Shown here: in pieces, positions 47,868-57,760 of the stretch
Layout of the letters: every line of letters starts with the position of its first letter
Position numbering within the stretch: the stretch's first letter is position 1
Source: Providencia alcalifaciens
Lineage (GTDB): Bacteria; Pseudomonadota; Gammaproteobacteria; Enterobacterales; Enterobacteriaceae
Length of the DNA: 64,000 nt
Reading direction: 5' to 3'
NCBI RefSeq assembly: GCF_020271745.1
Contig: NZ_CP084296.1
Location: forward strand, 372,001-436,000
Translations under genes and position numbers: made by a program
The notes under the pieces: model-generated
Database searches by the model: none
The model's input: only the letters and a program-made list of their open reading frames with translations
Told to the model about the DNA's origin: nothing

Positions 47868-50819
47868 ATGCCACGTCGTTCCATCCTGTCCGCCGCCGAG
47901 CGGGAAAGCCTGCTGGCGTTGCCGGACTCCAAGGACGACCTGATCCGACATTACACATTCAACGATACCGACCTCTCGATCATCCGACAGCGGCGCGGGC
48001 CAGCCAATCGGCTGGGCTTCGCGGTGCAGCTCTGTTACCTGCGCTTTCCCGGCGTCATCCTGGGCGTCGATGAACTACCGTTCCCGCCCTTGTTGAAGCT
48101 GGTCGCCGACCAGCTCAAGGTCGGCGTCGAAAGCTGGAACGAGTACGGCCAGCGGGAGCAGACCCGGCGCGAGCACCTGAGCGAGCTGCAAACCGTGTTC
48201 GGTTTCCGGCCCTTCACCATGAGCCATTACCGGCAGGCCGTCCAGATGCTGACCGAGCTGGCGATGCAAACCGACAAAGGCATCGTGCTGGCCAGCGCCT
48301 TGATCGGGCACCTGCGGCGGCAGTCGGTCATTCTGCCCGCCCTCAACGCCGTCGAGCGGGCGAGTGCCGAGGCGATCACCCGTGCTAACCGGCGCATCTA
48401 CGACGCCTTGGCCGAACCACTGGCGGACGCGCATCGCCGCCGCCTCGACGATCTGCTCAAGCGCCGGGACAACGGCAAGACGACCTGGTTGGCTTGGTTG
48501 CGCCAGTCTCCGGCCAAGCCAAATTCGCGGCATATGCTGGAACACATCGAACGCCTCAAGGCATGGCAGGCACTCGATCTGCCTACCGGCATCGAGCGGC
48601 TGGTTCACCAGAACCGCCTGCTCAAGATTGCCCGCGAGGGCGGCCAGATGACACCCGCCGACCTGGCCAAATTCGAGCCGCAACGGCGCTACGCCACTCT
48701 CGTGGCGCTGGCCACCGTCACCGACGAAATCATCGACCTGCACGACCGCATCCTGGGTAAGCTGTTTAACGCTGCCAAGAATAAGCATCAGCAGCAGTTC
48801 CAGGCGTCAGGCAAGGCCATCAACGCCAAGGTACGTCTGTACGGGCGCATCGGTCAGGCGCTGATCGACGCCAAGCAATCAGGCCGCGATGCGTTTGCCG
48901 CCATCGAGGCCGTCATGTCCTGGGATTCCTTTGCCGAGAGCGTCACCGAGGCGCAGAAGCTCGCGCAACCCGATGACTTCGATTTCCTGCATCGCATCGG
49001 CGAGAGCTACGCCACCCTGCGCCGCTATGCACCGGAATTCCTTGCCGTGCTCAAGCTGCGGGCCGCGCCCGCCGCCAAAAACGTGCTTGATGCCATTGAG
49101 GTGCTGCGCGGCATGAACACCGACAACGCCCGCAAGCTGCCAGCCGATGCACCGACCGGCTTCATCAAGCCGCGCTGGCAGAAACTGGTGATGACCGACG
49201 CCGGCATCGACCGGCGCTACTACGAACTGTGCGCGCTGTCCGAGTTGAAGAACTCCCTGCGCTCGGGCGACATCTGGGTGCAGGGTTCACGCCAGTTCAA
49301 GGACTTCGAGGACTACCTGGTACCGCCCGAGAAGTTCACCAGCCTCAAGCAGTCCAGCGAATTGCCGCTGGCCGTGGCCACCGACTGCGAACAATATCTG
49401 CATGAGCGGCTGACGCTGCTGGAAGCACAACTTGCCACCGTCAACCGCATGGCGGCAGCCAACGACCTGCCGGATGCCATCATCACCGAGTCGGGCTTGA
49501 AGATCACGCCGCTGGATGCGGCGGTGCCCGACACCGCGCAGGCGCTGATAGACCAGACAGCCATGGTCCTGCCGCACGTCAAGATCACCGAACTGCTGCT
49601 CGAAGTCGATGAGTGGACGGGCTTCACCCGGCACTTCACGCACTTGAAATCGGGCGATCTGGCCAAGGACAAGAACCTGTTGTTGACCACGATCCTGGCC
49701 GACGCGATCAACCTGGGCCTGACCAAGATGGCCGAGTCCTGCCCCGGCACGACCTACGCGAAGCTCGCTTGGCTGCAAGCCTGGCATACCCGCGACGAAA
49801 CGTACTCGACAGCGTTGGCTGAACTGGTCAACGCTCAGTTTCGGCATCCCTTTGCCGGGCACTGGGGCGATGGCACCACATCATCATCGGACGGACAGAA
49901 TTTCCGAACCGCTAGCAAGGCAAAGAGCACGGGGCACATCAACCCAAAATATGGCAGCAGCCCAGGACGGACTTTCTACACCCACATCTCCGACCAATAC
50001 GCGCCATTCCACACCAAGGTGGTCAATGTCGGCCTGCGCGACTCAACCTACGTGCTCGACGGCCTGCTGTACCACGAATCCGACCTGCGGATCGAGGAGC
50101 ACTACACCGACACGGCGGGCTTCACCGATCACGTCTTCGCCCTGATGCACCTCTTGGGCTTCCGCTTCGCGCCGCGCATCCGCGACCTGGGCGACACCAA
50201 GCTCTACATCCCGAAGGGCGATGCCGCCTATGACGCGCTCAAGCCGATGATCGGCGGCACGCTCAACATCAAGCACGTCCGCGCCCATTGGGACGAAATC
50301 CTGCGGCTGGCCACCTCGATCAAGCAGGGCACGGTGACGGCCTCGCTGATGCTCAGGAAACTCGGCAGCTACCCGCGCCAGAACGGCTTGGCCGTCGCGC
50401 TGCGCGAGTTGGGCCGCATCGAGCGCACGCTGTTCATCCTCGACTGGCTGCAAAGCGTCGAGCTACGCCGCCGCGTGCATGCCGGGCTGAACAAGGGCGA
50501 GGCGCGCAATGCGCTGGCCCGTGCCGTGTTCTTCAACCGCCTTGGTGAAATCCGTGACCGCAGTTTCGAGCAGCAGCGCTACCGGGCCAGCGGCCTCAAC
50601 CTGGTGACGGCGGCCATCGTGCTGTGGAACACGGTCTACCTGGAGCGTGCGGCGCATGCGTTGCGCGGCAATGGTCATGCCGTCGATGACTCGCTATTGC
50701 AGTACCTGTCGCCACTCGGCTGGGAGCACATCAACCTGACCGGTGATTACCTATGGCGCAGCAGCGCCAAGATCGGCGCGGGGAAGTTCAGGCCGCTACG
50801 GCCTCTGCAACCGGCTTAG
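47868..50819 (+). CDS. tnpA: Tn3-family transposase of Tn21
   Basis: The 983-aa transposase starts [20 protein letters not shown]. The Tn3-family catalytic domain includes [14 protein letters not shown], the ERTLFILDW segment and the acidic [12 protein letters not shown]. It ends [12 protein letters not shown], with the stop inside the terminal repeat. The frame is uninterrupted. Confidence 0.97.
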   Translation: MPRRSILSAAERESLLALPDSKDDLIRHYTFNDTDLSIIRQRRGPANRLGFAVQLCYLRFPGVILGVDELPFPPLLKLVADQLKVGVESWNEYGQREQTRREHLSELQTVFGFRPFTMSHYRQAVQMLTELAMQTDKGIVLASALIGHLRRQSVILPALNAVERASAEAITRANRRIYDALAEPLADAHRRRLDDLLKRRDNGKTTWLAWLRQSPAKPNSRHMLEHIERLKAWQALDLPTGIERLVHQNRLLKIAREGGQMTPADLAKFEPQRRYATLVALATVTDEIIDLHDRILGKLFNAAKNKHQQQFQASGKAINAKVRLYGRIGQALIDAKQSGRDAFAAIEAVMSWDSFAESVTEAQKLAQPDDFDFLHRIGESYATLRRYAPEFLAVLKLRAAPAAKNVLDAIEVLRGMNTDNARKLPADAPTGFIKPRWQKLVMTDAGIDRRYYELCALSELKNSLRSGDIWVQGSRQFKDFEDYLVPPEKFTSLKQSSELPLAVATDCEQYLHERLTLLEAQLATVNRMAAANDLPDAIITESGLKITPLDAAVPDTAQALIDQTAMVLPHVKITELLLEVDEWTGFTRHFTHLKSGDLAKDKNLLLTTILADAINLGLTKMAESCPGTTYAKLAWLQAWHTRDETYSTALAELVNAQFRHPFAGHWGDGTTSSSDGQNFRTASKAKSTGHINPKYGSSPGRTFYTHISDQYAPFHTKVVNVGLRDSTYVLDGLLYHESDLRIEEHYTDTAGFTDHVFALMHLLGFRFAPRIRDLGDTKLYIPKGDAAYDALKPMIGGTLNIKHVRAHWDEILRLATSIKQGTVTASLMLRKLGSYPRQNGLAVALRELGRIERTLFILDWLQSVELRRRVHAGLNKGEARNALARAVFFNRLGEIRDRSFEQQRYRASGLNLVTAAIVLWNTVYLERAAHALRGNGHAVDDSLLQYLSPLGWEHINLTGDYLWRSSAKIGAGKFRPLRPLQPA

Positions 50820-50852
50820 CGTGCTTTATTTTCCGTTTTCTGAGACGACCCC
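50815..50852. repeat. Tn21 terminal inverted repeat (tnp side)
   Basis: Read inward from 50852: GGGGTCGTCTCAGAAAACGG and on to GCTAAG, the 38-bp Tn21 end. Beyond it begins an unrelated AT-rich gene fragment. Confidence 0.95.
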
Positions 50853-51229
50853 TAGTTGTTTGCGGTCTTGCGTGGCAGGGAGCAGGCATCTTTAACTTGC
50901 CTTTCACAGTGATGCTATGGACTATCATTAGATTAATTATCGTGGTATCGCTTGTATTTATTACTGGAAAATTCGGTCTATCAAGAGAGTTTACTTTCCC
51001 CGCAGCAGCAGTAGGTTTAGCTTTTAGTTTATTCCCTGTCCTTGATCATATTGCGTTAGGTTATTCTGCTAAAAATTTCTATGAAACCACTAATTTTATG
51101 GGGCAAACGGTTCGGGAATTTGGTGCCAGTAAAATTACGGTCTGGTGGGGTTCGATTTATGCCAAAATAGCCTATGCTAGCCTTGCAGGTTTAATTGGAT
51201 ATGGTGTTAAGGTCGCCACTGATGATTAA
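50853..51229 (+). pseudogene. C-terminal fragment of an unknown membrane protein
   Basis: About 125 residues remain in frame, beginning near VVCGLAWQGAGIFNLPFTVM and ending YGVKVATDD. There are three hydrophobic stretches (LIIVVSLVFITG, AVGLAFSLFPVLD, YASLAGLIGYG). The 5' part was removed by Tn21 insertion. Low GC suggests the recipient plasmid or chromosome of an AT-rich host. I do not recognise the family. Confidence 0.65.
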
Positions 51230-51236
51230 AAAAGAA

Positions 51237-51260
51237 AAACCAACTTGAAGTTGGTTTTTT
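51237..51260 (+). terminator. terminator of the truncated membrane-protein gene
   Basis: AAACCAACTT / AAGTTGGTTT with a one-base turn is followed by a T run. The IS1006-like element begins right at the end of this run. Confidence 0.8.
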
Positions 51261-51261
51261 T

Positions 51262-52080
51262 GGCACTGTTGCAAATAGAGATTTGAGTCGATGATGTTCC
51301 CTTTAAAAAGTACTTAGAGACCGAAAACCCTGTTGATTAGACACACTTCACCCTGAGGCTGACCATAATAAAATGACGATGCTTGTCCTTTACGTAGTGC
51401 ACGCATGACTTCAATACCTTTAATTGTGGCATAAGCCGTCTTCATAGATTTGAATCCTAATGTGGCCCTGATGATCCGCTTTAGCTTGCCATGATCACAT
51501 TCAATCACGTTATTTTTATACTTAATCTGCCTGTGCTCAAGGTCTGGTGGACATTTACCTTCCCGTTTTAACCGTGATAAAGCACGTCCATATGTGGGTG
51601 CTTTATCCGTGTTGATCACTTGTGGAATTTGCCACTTCTTCACATTATTTAAAATTTTTCCAAGAAAACAATATGCTGATTTGGTATTACGTCTAGAAGA
51701 AAGATAAAAATCAATGGTATCGCCACGTTGATCGACTGCACGATACAGATAAGACCATCGTCCATTCACTTTTACATAGGTTTCATCAATATGCCACGAG
51801 CTCAGATCTGTAGGATTACGCCAATACCAGCGTAAACGTTTTTCTATTTCAGGAGCATAACGTTGAACCCAACGGTAAATAGTCGTGTGATCAACATTCA
51901 CACCCCGTTCGGCCAGCATTTCCTGCAGTTCACGATAGCTAATGCCATATTTACAATACCAGCGCACAGCCCAAAGAATGATTTCGCCCTGAAAATGCCG
52001 ACCATGGAAAGGATTCATATGCTGCACCTTTAGCTAAAACAGTCTTCAGCTTACCATTCGTGGTTATTTGCAACAGTGCC
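51262..52080 (-). mobile_element. IS1006-like IS6-family element
   Basis: The element is 819 bp with the GGCACTGTTGCAAA / TTTGCAACAGTGCC ends. The interior is AT-rich and diverged from IS26. Length and sequence suggest the Acinetobacter element IS1006, but the name needs a database check. No target duplication (GTTTTTTT versus GCTGACGC). Confidence 0.85.
51314..52018 (-). CDS. IS6-family transposase (IS1006-like)
   Basis: The 234-aa protein starts MNPFHGRHFQGEIILWAVRW and has DDE motifs HIDETYVKVNG, INTDKAPTYG and ECDHGKLKR. It is intact. It differs from IS26 TnpA at many scattered positions. Confidence 0.92.
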   Translation of the reverse strand: MNPFHGRHFQGEIILWAVRWYCKYGISYRELQEMLAERGVNVDHTTIYRWVQRYAPEIEKRLRWYWRNPTDLSSWHIDETYVKVNGRWSYLYRAVDQRGDTIDFYLSSRRNTKSAYCFLGKILNNVKKWQIPQVINTDKAPTYGRALSRLKREGKCPPDLEHRQIKYKNNVIECDHGKLKRIIRATLGFKSMKTAYATIKGIEVMRALRKGQASSFYYGQPQGEVCLINRVFGL

Positions 52081-53147
52081 GCTGACGCACACCATCGCCC
52101 ACCGGGTGGGTCGCTATCTGGAACGGCAAGGCCTGCTGGAACGGGATGTCGAAAACAGCTATCTGGCCTCGGATGCGGTGGATGACGACCCGATGACACC
52201 CCTGCTGGGGCACTCGATCACTTACCGTATCGCTGTCGGTTCACAGGCGGGGCGAAAGGTGTTCACTTTGCAAACTCTGCCGACCAGTGGTGATCCGTTC
52301 GGTGACGGGATTGGCAAGGTAGCCGGGTCCAGCCTGCACGCCGGCGTGGCGGCCAGGGCCGATGAACGCAAGAAGCTCGAACGGCTGTGCCGGTACATCA
52401 GCCGCCCGGCGGTATCCGAGAAGCGGCTGTCGTTAACACGAGGCGGCAACGTGCGCTACCAGCTCAAGACGCCGTACCGGGACGGCACCACGCACGTCAT
52501 TTTCGAACCATTGGATTTCATTGCAAGGCTGGCCGCCCTGGTACCGAAGCCCAGAGTCAACCTAACCCGCTTCCACGGGGTGTTCGCACCCAACAGTCGG
52601 CACCGGGCGTTGGTCACGCCGGCAAAACGGGGCAGGGGCAACAAGGTCAGGGTGGCTGATGAACCGGCAACACCAGCACAACGGCGAGCGTCGATGACAT
52701 GGGCGCAACGGCTCAAGCGTGTTTTCAATATCGACATCGAGACCTGCAGCGGCTGCGGCGGCGCCATGAAAGTCATCGCCTGCATTGAAGACCCTATAGT
52801 GATCAAGCAGATCCTTGATCACCTGAAGCACAAAGCCGAAACCAGCGGGACCAGGGCGTTACCCGAAAGCCGGGCGCCACCGGCTGAGCTGCTCCTGGGT
52901 CTGTTTGACTGACGAGCCTGAAGGCCAACGATACCAATCAAAATGCTGCGTTCACAGCGCCGCGGCAGGGATCCGCCGTGCTGGTTGTCGGAAAAGGAGC
53001 CGCTAGTGGGAAAGAGGAGGGTAAATTTTCAGCGTTGCTGGCTCCCCGTCAGCCGGATTGGGTTGCATCGCAGGGGTGTCGAAAGAGTCAACTGCGGTCC
53101 AAAGCTGTTGGACTTGGGTGAAAAGGGCGTTTATTCTTCCTATACGT
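52081..53147 (+). mobile_element. truncated ISCR2 (3' part)
   Basis: These 1067 bp are a direct repeat of 56365-57431, the last part of the complete ISCR2. The 5' end is removed by the IS1006-like element. The coding part (52081-52912) is the last ~277 residues of the IS91-like transposase, ending ELLLGLFD. The repeat stops at the same base, TATACGT, on both copies, which defines this ISCR2 end. Confidence 0.95.
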
Positions 53148-53827
53148 GCCGCGTTCCAGGCGGCGACTATGAGGGCTATGTCGATGCCCATGTGCGCCGG
53201 CTGGAGGCGCTACGCCGGGCCGGTATCGTCGAGCGGATCGACGCCGACCAATGGCGCATCCCCGATGATCTGGTCAGCCGTGCCGCCGCCCATGACGCCG
53301 GCCGAGACAGTCAGGCCAGCGTTCGCGTCCTTTCCCCGGTCGATCTGAACAAACAGATCGGATCGGACGGCGCGACCTGGCTGGACCGGCGGCTGATCCA
53401 CGGCGAGACGGCCGACCTTGCGCCAACCGGCTTCGGGCAACAAGTCCGCGAAGCCATGGACCAGCGCCGCGAGCACCATATCGAACAGGGCGACGCCACC
53501 CGCAGCCGGGACAGCCGCGTCTTCTACCGGCGCAACCTTCTCGCCATCCTGCGGGAGCGCGAGGTAGCCGGCGTCGGATCGGATATGGCTTTGAGTAAGG
53601 GCCTGCCGTTCCGCGCCGCCACGGACGGCGAGAGCGTCAGCGGCAAGTTTACCGGAACCGTGCATCTATCGAGCGGCAAGTTCGCCGTGGTCGAGAAATC
53701 CCATGAGTTCACCCTTGTCCCGTGGCGGCCGATCATCGACCGCCAACTCGGCCGCGAGGTTATGGGCATCGTGCAGGGCGGGTCGGTGTCGTGGCAGTTA
53801 GGGCGGCAGAGGGGGCTGGAACGCTGA
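53148..53827 (+). pseudogene. relaxase/VirD2-like (DUF3363) C-terminal fragment
   Basis: About 226 residues read from the ISCR2 junction (RVPGGDYEGYVDAHVRRLEA) to VSWQLGRQRGLER. They match the C-terminal DUF3363 region of VirD2-type relaxases that regularly accompanies floR next to ISCR2. The relaxase catalytic domain is missing, so it is a passenger remnant. Confidence 0.8.
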
Positions 53828-53907
53828 GTGCGCCCATGCCGCATTGCGAAGCAAAAGATAATCTGATAAAATGTAGCAATTCATATTCGTAAGCGTGGAG
53901 TAATCAG

Positions 53908-53937
53908 ATGGGAAATTCCAAGTCAGCAGACAAGTAA
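53908..53937 (+). CDS. nine-residue leader peptide of floR
   Basis: ATG with a GGAG six bases upstream opens the frame MGNSKSADK-stop. The sequence is close to the leader reported for cmlA (ends KNADK), where chloramphenicol stalls ribosomes. A strong hairpin starts immediately after the stop codon. This is an inference from sequence and position. Confidence 0.65.
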   Translation: MGNSKSADK

Positions 53938-53966
53938 GCCGCAACAACCAGTATTGTTGTTGCGGC
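53938..53966 (+). promoter_or_regulatory. attenuator hairpin in the floR leader
   Basis: A perfect 10-bp stem GCCGCAACAA / TTGTTGCGGC with a 9-nt loop begins at the base after the leader stop codon. AATCAGATG at the leader start can also pair with CATCTGATT downstream (near 53984-53992), so two structures are possible. Confidence 0.65.
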
Positions 53967-54043
53967 GCTCTGTAAGGCTAGTCTCATCTGATTGCTGACG
54001 AGCAGACGTCGCCCGGTATTCCTTAATCGAGGGTTGATTCGTC

Positions 54044-55258
54044 ATGACCACCACACGCCCCGCGTGGGCCTATACGCTGCCGGCAGCACTGCTGCTGATG
54101 GCTCCTTTCGACATCCTCGCTTCACTGGCGATGGATATTTATCTCCCTGTCGTTCCAGCGATGCCCGGCATCCTGAACACGACGCCCGCTATGATCCAAC
54201 TCACGTTGAGCCTCTATATGGTGATGCTCGGCGTGGGCCAGGTGATTTTTGGTCCGCTCTCAGACAGAATCGGGCGACGGCCAATTCTACTTGCGGGCGC
54301 AACGGCTTTCGTCATTGCGTCTCTGGGAGCAGCTTGGTCTTCAACTGCACCGGCCTTTGTCGCTTTCCGTCTACTTCAAGCAGTGGGCGCGTCGGCCATG
54401 CTGGTGGCGACGTTCGCGACGGTTCGCGACGTTTATGCCAACCGTCCTGAGGGTGTCGTCATCTACGGCCTTTTCAGTTCGATGCTGGCGTTCGTGCCTG
54501 CGCTCGGCCCTATCGCCGGAGCATTGATCGGCGAGTTCTTGGGATGGCAGGCGATATTCATTACTTTGGCTATACTGGCGATGCTCGCACTCCTAAATGC
54601 GGGTTTCAGGTGGCACGAAACCCGCCCTCTGGATCAAGTCAAGACGCGCCGATCTGTCTTGCCGATCTTCGCGAGTCCGGCTTTTTGGGTTTACACTGTC
54701 GGCTTTAGCGCCGGTATGGGCACCTTCTTCGTCTTCTTCTCGACGGCTCCCCGTGTGCTCATAGGCCAAGCGGAATATTCCGAGATCGGATTCAGCTTTG
54801 CCTTCGCCACTGTCGCGCTTGTAATGATCGTGACAACCCGTTTCGCGAAGTCCTTTGTCGCCAGATGGGGCATCGCAGGATGCGTGGCGCGTGGGATGGC
54901 GTTGCTTGTTTGCGGAGCGGTCCTGTTGGGGATCGGCGAACTTTACGGCTCGCCGTCATTCCTCACCTTCATCCTACCGATGTGGGTTGTCGCGGTCGGT
55001 ATTGTCTTCACGGTGTCCGTTACCGCGAACGGCGCTTTGGCAGAGTTCGACGACATCGCGGGATCAGCGGTCGCGTTCTACTTCTGCGTTCAAAGCCTGA
55101 TAGTCAGCATTGTCGGGACATTGGCGGTGGCACTTTTAAACGGTGACACAGCGTGGCCCGTGATCTGTTACGCCACGGCGATGGCGGTACTGGTTTCGTT
55201 GGGGCTGGTGCTCCTTCGGCTCCGTGGGGCTGCCACCGAGAAGTCGCCAGTCGTCTAA
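54044..55258 (+). CDS. floR: florfenicol/chloramphenicol exporter FloR
   Basis: The 404-aa DHA1-type MFS transporter has 12 helices. It starts MTTTRPAWAYTLPAALLLMA and has motif A in GPLSDRIGRRPILLAG and motif C-like GPIAGALIG. It exports phenicols. GAGGG lies about 12 bp upstream. It is followed by a truncated lysR and ISCR2, the usual floR context. Confidence 0.97.
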   Translation: MTTTRPAWAYTLPAALLLMAPFDILASLAMDIYLPVVPAMPGILNTTPAMIQLTLSLYMVMLGVGQVIFGPLSDRIGRRPILLAGATAFVIASLGAAWSSTAPAFVAFRLLQAVGASAMLVATFATVRDVYANRPEGVVIYGLFSSMLAFVPALGPIAGALIGEFLGWQAIFITLAILAMLALLNAGFRWHETRPLDQVKTRRSVLPIFASPAFWVYTVGFSAGMGTFFVFFSTAPRVLIGQAEYSEIGFSFAFATVALVMIVTTRFAKSFVARWGIAGCVARGMALLVCGAVLLGIGELYGSPSFLTFILPMWVVAVGIVFTVSVTANGALAEFDDIAGSAVAFYFCVQSLIVSIVGTLAVALLNGDTAWPVICYATAMAVLVSLGLVLLRLRGAATEKSPVV

Positions 55259-55285
55259 CCGACGACTGGTAGCAGGCCCGCTCCG

Positions 55286-55591
55286 ATGCGGCGCACTAAC
55301 CATCGAAACCTCGTGAATGTCGGTATCCTGTCTGGCAGGATACCGCTCATTTCCCTTGTTCAGTTCATCGCCGTCGCCGAGCATCTGAATTTTCGGCATG
55401 CGGCCAAGGCACTTGGTATCAGCCAGTCGAGCGTCAGCGCGCGTGTGAAAGCGCTGGAGGATAACCTTGGTGTCCTGCTATTTGAGCGCCATGCGCGGGG
55501 CGTTCGGCTAACAGACGCAGGCAGGCACTTCATGGAGCGTGTCACGGCGGGTGTCGATCAACTCGATCACGCAGTGAAGACCGCGGAGTGA
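55286..55591 (+). pseudogene. LysR-type regulator truncated by ISCR2
   Basis: The 101-residue frame contains only the LysR HTH (LVQFIAVAEHLNFRHAAKAL, then ISQSSVSARVKALEDNLGVL) and part of the linker. The rest is cut where ISCR2 begins, near 55586. This is the lysR remnant normally found beside floR. Confidence 0.88.
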
Positions 55592-57431
55592 CGGGCACTG
55601 GCTGGCAATGTCTAGCAACGGCAGGCATTTCGGCTGAGGGTAAAAGAACTTTCCGCTAAGCGATAGACTGTATGTAAACACAGTATTGCAAGGACGCGGA
55701 ACATGCCTCATGTGGCGGCCAGGACGGCCAGCCGGGATCGGGATACTGGTCGTTACCAGAGCCACCGACCCGAGCAAACCCTTCTCTATCAGATCGTTGA
55801 CGAGTATTACCCGGCATTCGCTGCGCTTATGGCAGAGCAGGGAAAGGAATTGCCGGGCTATGTGCAACGGGAATTTGAAGAATTTCTCCAATGCGGGCGG
55901 CTGGAGCATGGCTTTCTACGGGTTCGCTGCGAGTCTTGCCACGCCGAGCACCTGGTCGCTTTCAGCTGTAAGCGTCGCGGTTTCTGCCCGAGCTGTGGGG
56001 CGCGGCGGATGGCCGAAAGTGCCGCCTTGCTGGTTGATGAAGTACTGCCTGAACAACCCATGCGTCAGTGGGTGTTGAGCTTCCCGTTTCAGCTGCGTTT
56101 CCTGTTTGCCAGCCGGCCCGAGATCATGGGGTGGGTGCTGGGCATCGTTTACCGCGTCATTGCCACGCACCTGGTCAAGAAAGCGGGCCATACCCACCAA
56201 GTGGCCAAGACGGGCGCGGTCACCCTGATCCAGCGTTTTGGATCGGCGCTCAATCTGAATGTTCACTTCCACATGCTGTTTCTCGACGGTGTGTATGTCG
56301 AGCAATCCCACGGCTCAGCGCGTTTCCGCTGGGTCAAGGCGCCGACCAGCCCAGAGCTCACCCAGCTGACGCACACCATCGCCCACCGGGTGGGTCGCTA
56401 TCTGGAACGGCAAGGCCTGCTGGAACGGGATGTCGAAAACAGCTATCTGGCCTCGGATGCGGTGGATGACGACCCGATGACACCCCTGCTGGGGCACTCG
56501 ATCACTTACCGTATCGCTGTCGGTTCACAGGCGGGGCGAAAGGTGTTCACTTTGCAAACTCTGCCGACCAGTGGTGATCCGTTCGGTGACGGGATTGGCA
56601 AGGTAGCCGGGTCCAGCCTGCACGCCGGCGTGGCGGCCAGGGCCGATGAACGCAAGAAGCTCGAACGGCTGTGCCGGTACATCAGCCGCCCGGCGGTATC
56701 CGAGAAGCGGCTGTCGTTAACACGAGGCGGCAACGTGCGCTACCAGCTCAAGACGCCGTACCGGGACGGCACCACGCACGTCATTTTCGAACCATTGGAT
56801 TTCATTGCAAGGCTGGCCGCCCTGGTACCGAAGCCCAGAGTCAACCTAACCCGCTTCCACGGGGTGTTCGCACCCAACAGTCGGCACCGGGCGTTGGTCA
56901 CGCCGGCAAAACGGGGCAGGGGCAACAAGGTCAGGGTGGCTGATGAACCGGCAACACCAGCACAACGGCGAGCGTCGATGACATGGGCGCAACGGCTCAA
57001 GCGTGTTTTCAATATCGACATCGAGACCTGCAGCGGCTGCGGCGGCGCCATGAAAGTCATCGCCTGCATTGAAGACCCTATAGTGATCAAGCAGATCCTT
57101 GATCACCTGAAGCACAAAGCCGAAACCAGCGGGACCAGGGCGTTACCCGAAAGCCGGGCGCCACCGGCTGAGCTGCTCCTGGGTCTGTTTGACTGACGAG
57201 CCTGAAGGCCAACGATACCAATCAAAATGCTGCGTTCACAGCGCCGCGGCAGGGATCCGCCGTGCTGGTTGTCGGAAAAGGAGCCGCTAGTGGGAAAGAG
57301 GAGGGTAAATTTTCAGCGTTGCTGGCTCCCCGTCAGCCGGATTGGGTTGCATCGCAGGGGTGTCGAAAGAGTCAACTGCGGTCCAAAGCTGTTGGACTTG
57401 GGTGAAAAGGGCGTTTATTCTTCCTATACGT
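55586..57431 (+). mobile_element. ISCR2 (complete copy)
   Basis: This IS91-like common-region element transposes by rolling circle. The right end (TATACGT, 57431) is fixed by comparison with the truncated copy. The left end near 55586 is estimated from the known length and from where lysR homology stops. It brackets the relaxase-floR-lysR segment with the truncated copy at 52081-53147. Confidence 0.88.
55703..57196 (+). CDS. ISCR2 transposase (Y1 rolling-circle)
   Basis: The 497-aa protein begins MPHVAARTASRDRDTGRYQS. It has an N-terminal zinc-binding region (CESCHAEHLVAFSCKRRGFC, then PSCGARRMAE), the HUH-type motif NVHFHMLFLDGVY near residue 190, and a C-terminal zinc-ribbon-like ETCSGCGGAMKVIACIEDP. 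It is complete. Confidence 0.95.
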   Translation: MPHVAARTASRDRDTGRYQSHRPEQTLLYQIVDEYYPAFAALMAEQGKELPGYVQREFEEFLQCGRLEHGFLRVRCESCHAEHLVAFSCKRRGFCPSCGARRMAESAALLVDEVLPEQPMRQWVLSFPFQLRFLFASRPEIMGWVLGIVYRVIATHLVKKAGHTHQVAKTGAVTLIQRFGSALNLNVHFHMLFLDGVYVEQSHGSARFRWVKAPTSPELTQLTHTIAHRVGRYLERQGLLERDVENSYLASDAVDDDPMTPLLGHSITYRIAVGSQAGRKVFTLQTLPTSGDPFGDGIGKVAGSSLHAGVAARADERKKLERLCRYISRPAVSEKRLSLTRGGNVRYQLKTPYRDGTTHVIFEPLDFIARLAALVPKPRVNLTRFHGVFAPNSRHRALVTPAKRGRGNKVRVADEPATPAQRRASMTWAQRLKRVFNIDIETCSGCGGAMKVIACIEDPIVIKQILDHLKHKAETSGTRALPESRAPPAELLLGLFD

Positions 57432-57674
57432 TGTCGGCAGCGGGCCAAAAAGGAATACGTCCATGCCCATCGAGGTGAAACCGGCTGTGAGCGCGGGTTC
57501 AAGCATATAGCCCGACAGGCGCGTATCCTTGCCGATCACGACACGATGGCGGTGGTCACCGCGACGAAAGACACGGCCAGCCGCCATGCCGACGCGCAAG
57601 GCGGTTTCCGCCGTCATCGCGCCTTCGTTGGCTTTGCCACGAATACCGTCTGTGCCGAAATATTTGCGCACCAT
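57432..57674 (-). pseudogene. glmM 5' fragment
   Basis: The frame starts [20 protein letters not shown] and matches the first ~81 residues of phosphoglucosamine mutase, ending [11 protein letters not shown] at the ISCR2 edge. The catalytic serine is beyond the break. This fragment accompanies sul2 in ISCR2-mobilised segments and points to the origin of sul2 in a folP-glmM locus. Confidence 0.93.
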
Positions 57675-57760
57675 AAGGTCGATTATCCTGTCGTCGGGTC
57701 GCCCTCAAAGGGGACATGCCTGCTGAACCGCGAATATAGAGAAATATCCCGAATGTGCAG

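Noticed and set aside
48075..48788. Long minus-strand frames antisense to Tn21 tnpA
   Set aside because: High-GC shadow frames with no homology or start signals.
38446..50852. Idea that the two Tn21-like IRs bound one transposon
   Set aside because: Both IRs have the same orientation; the ends of one transposon must be inverted.
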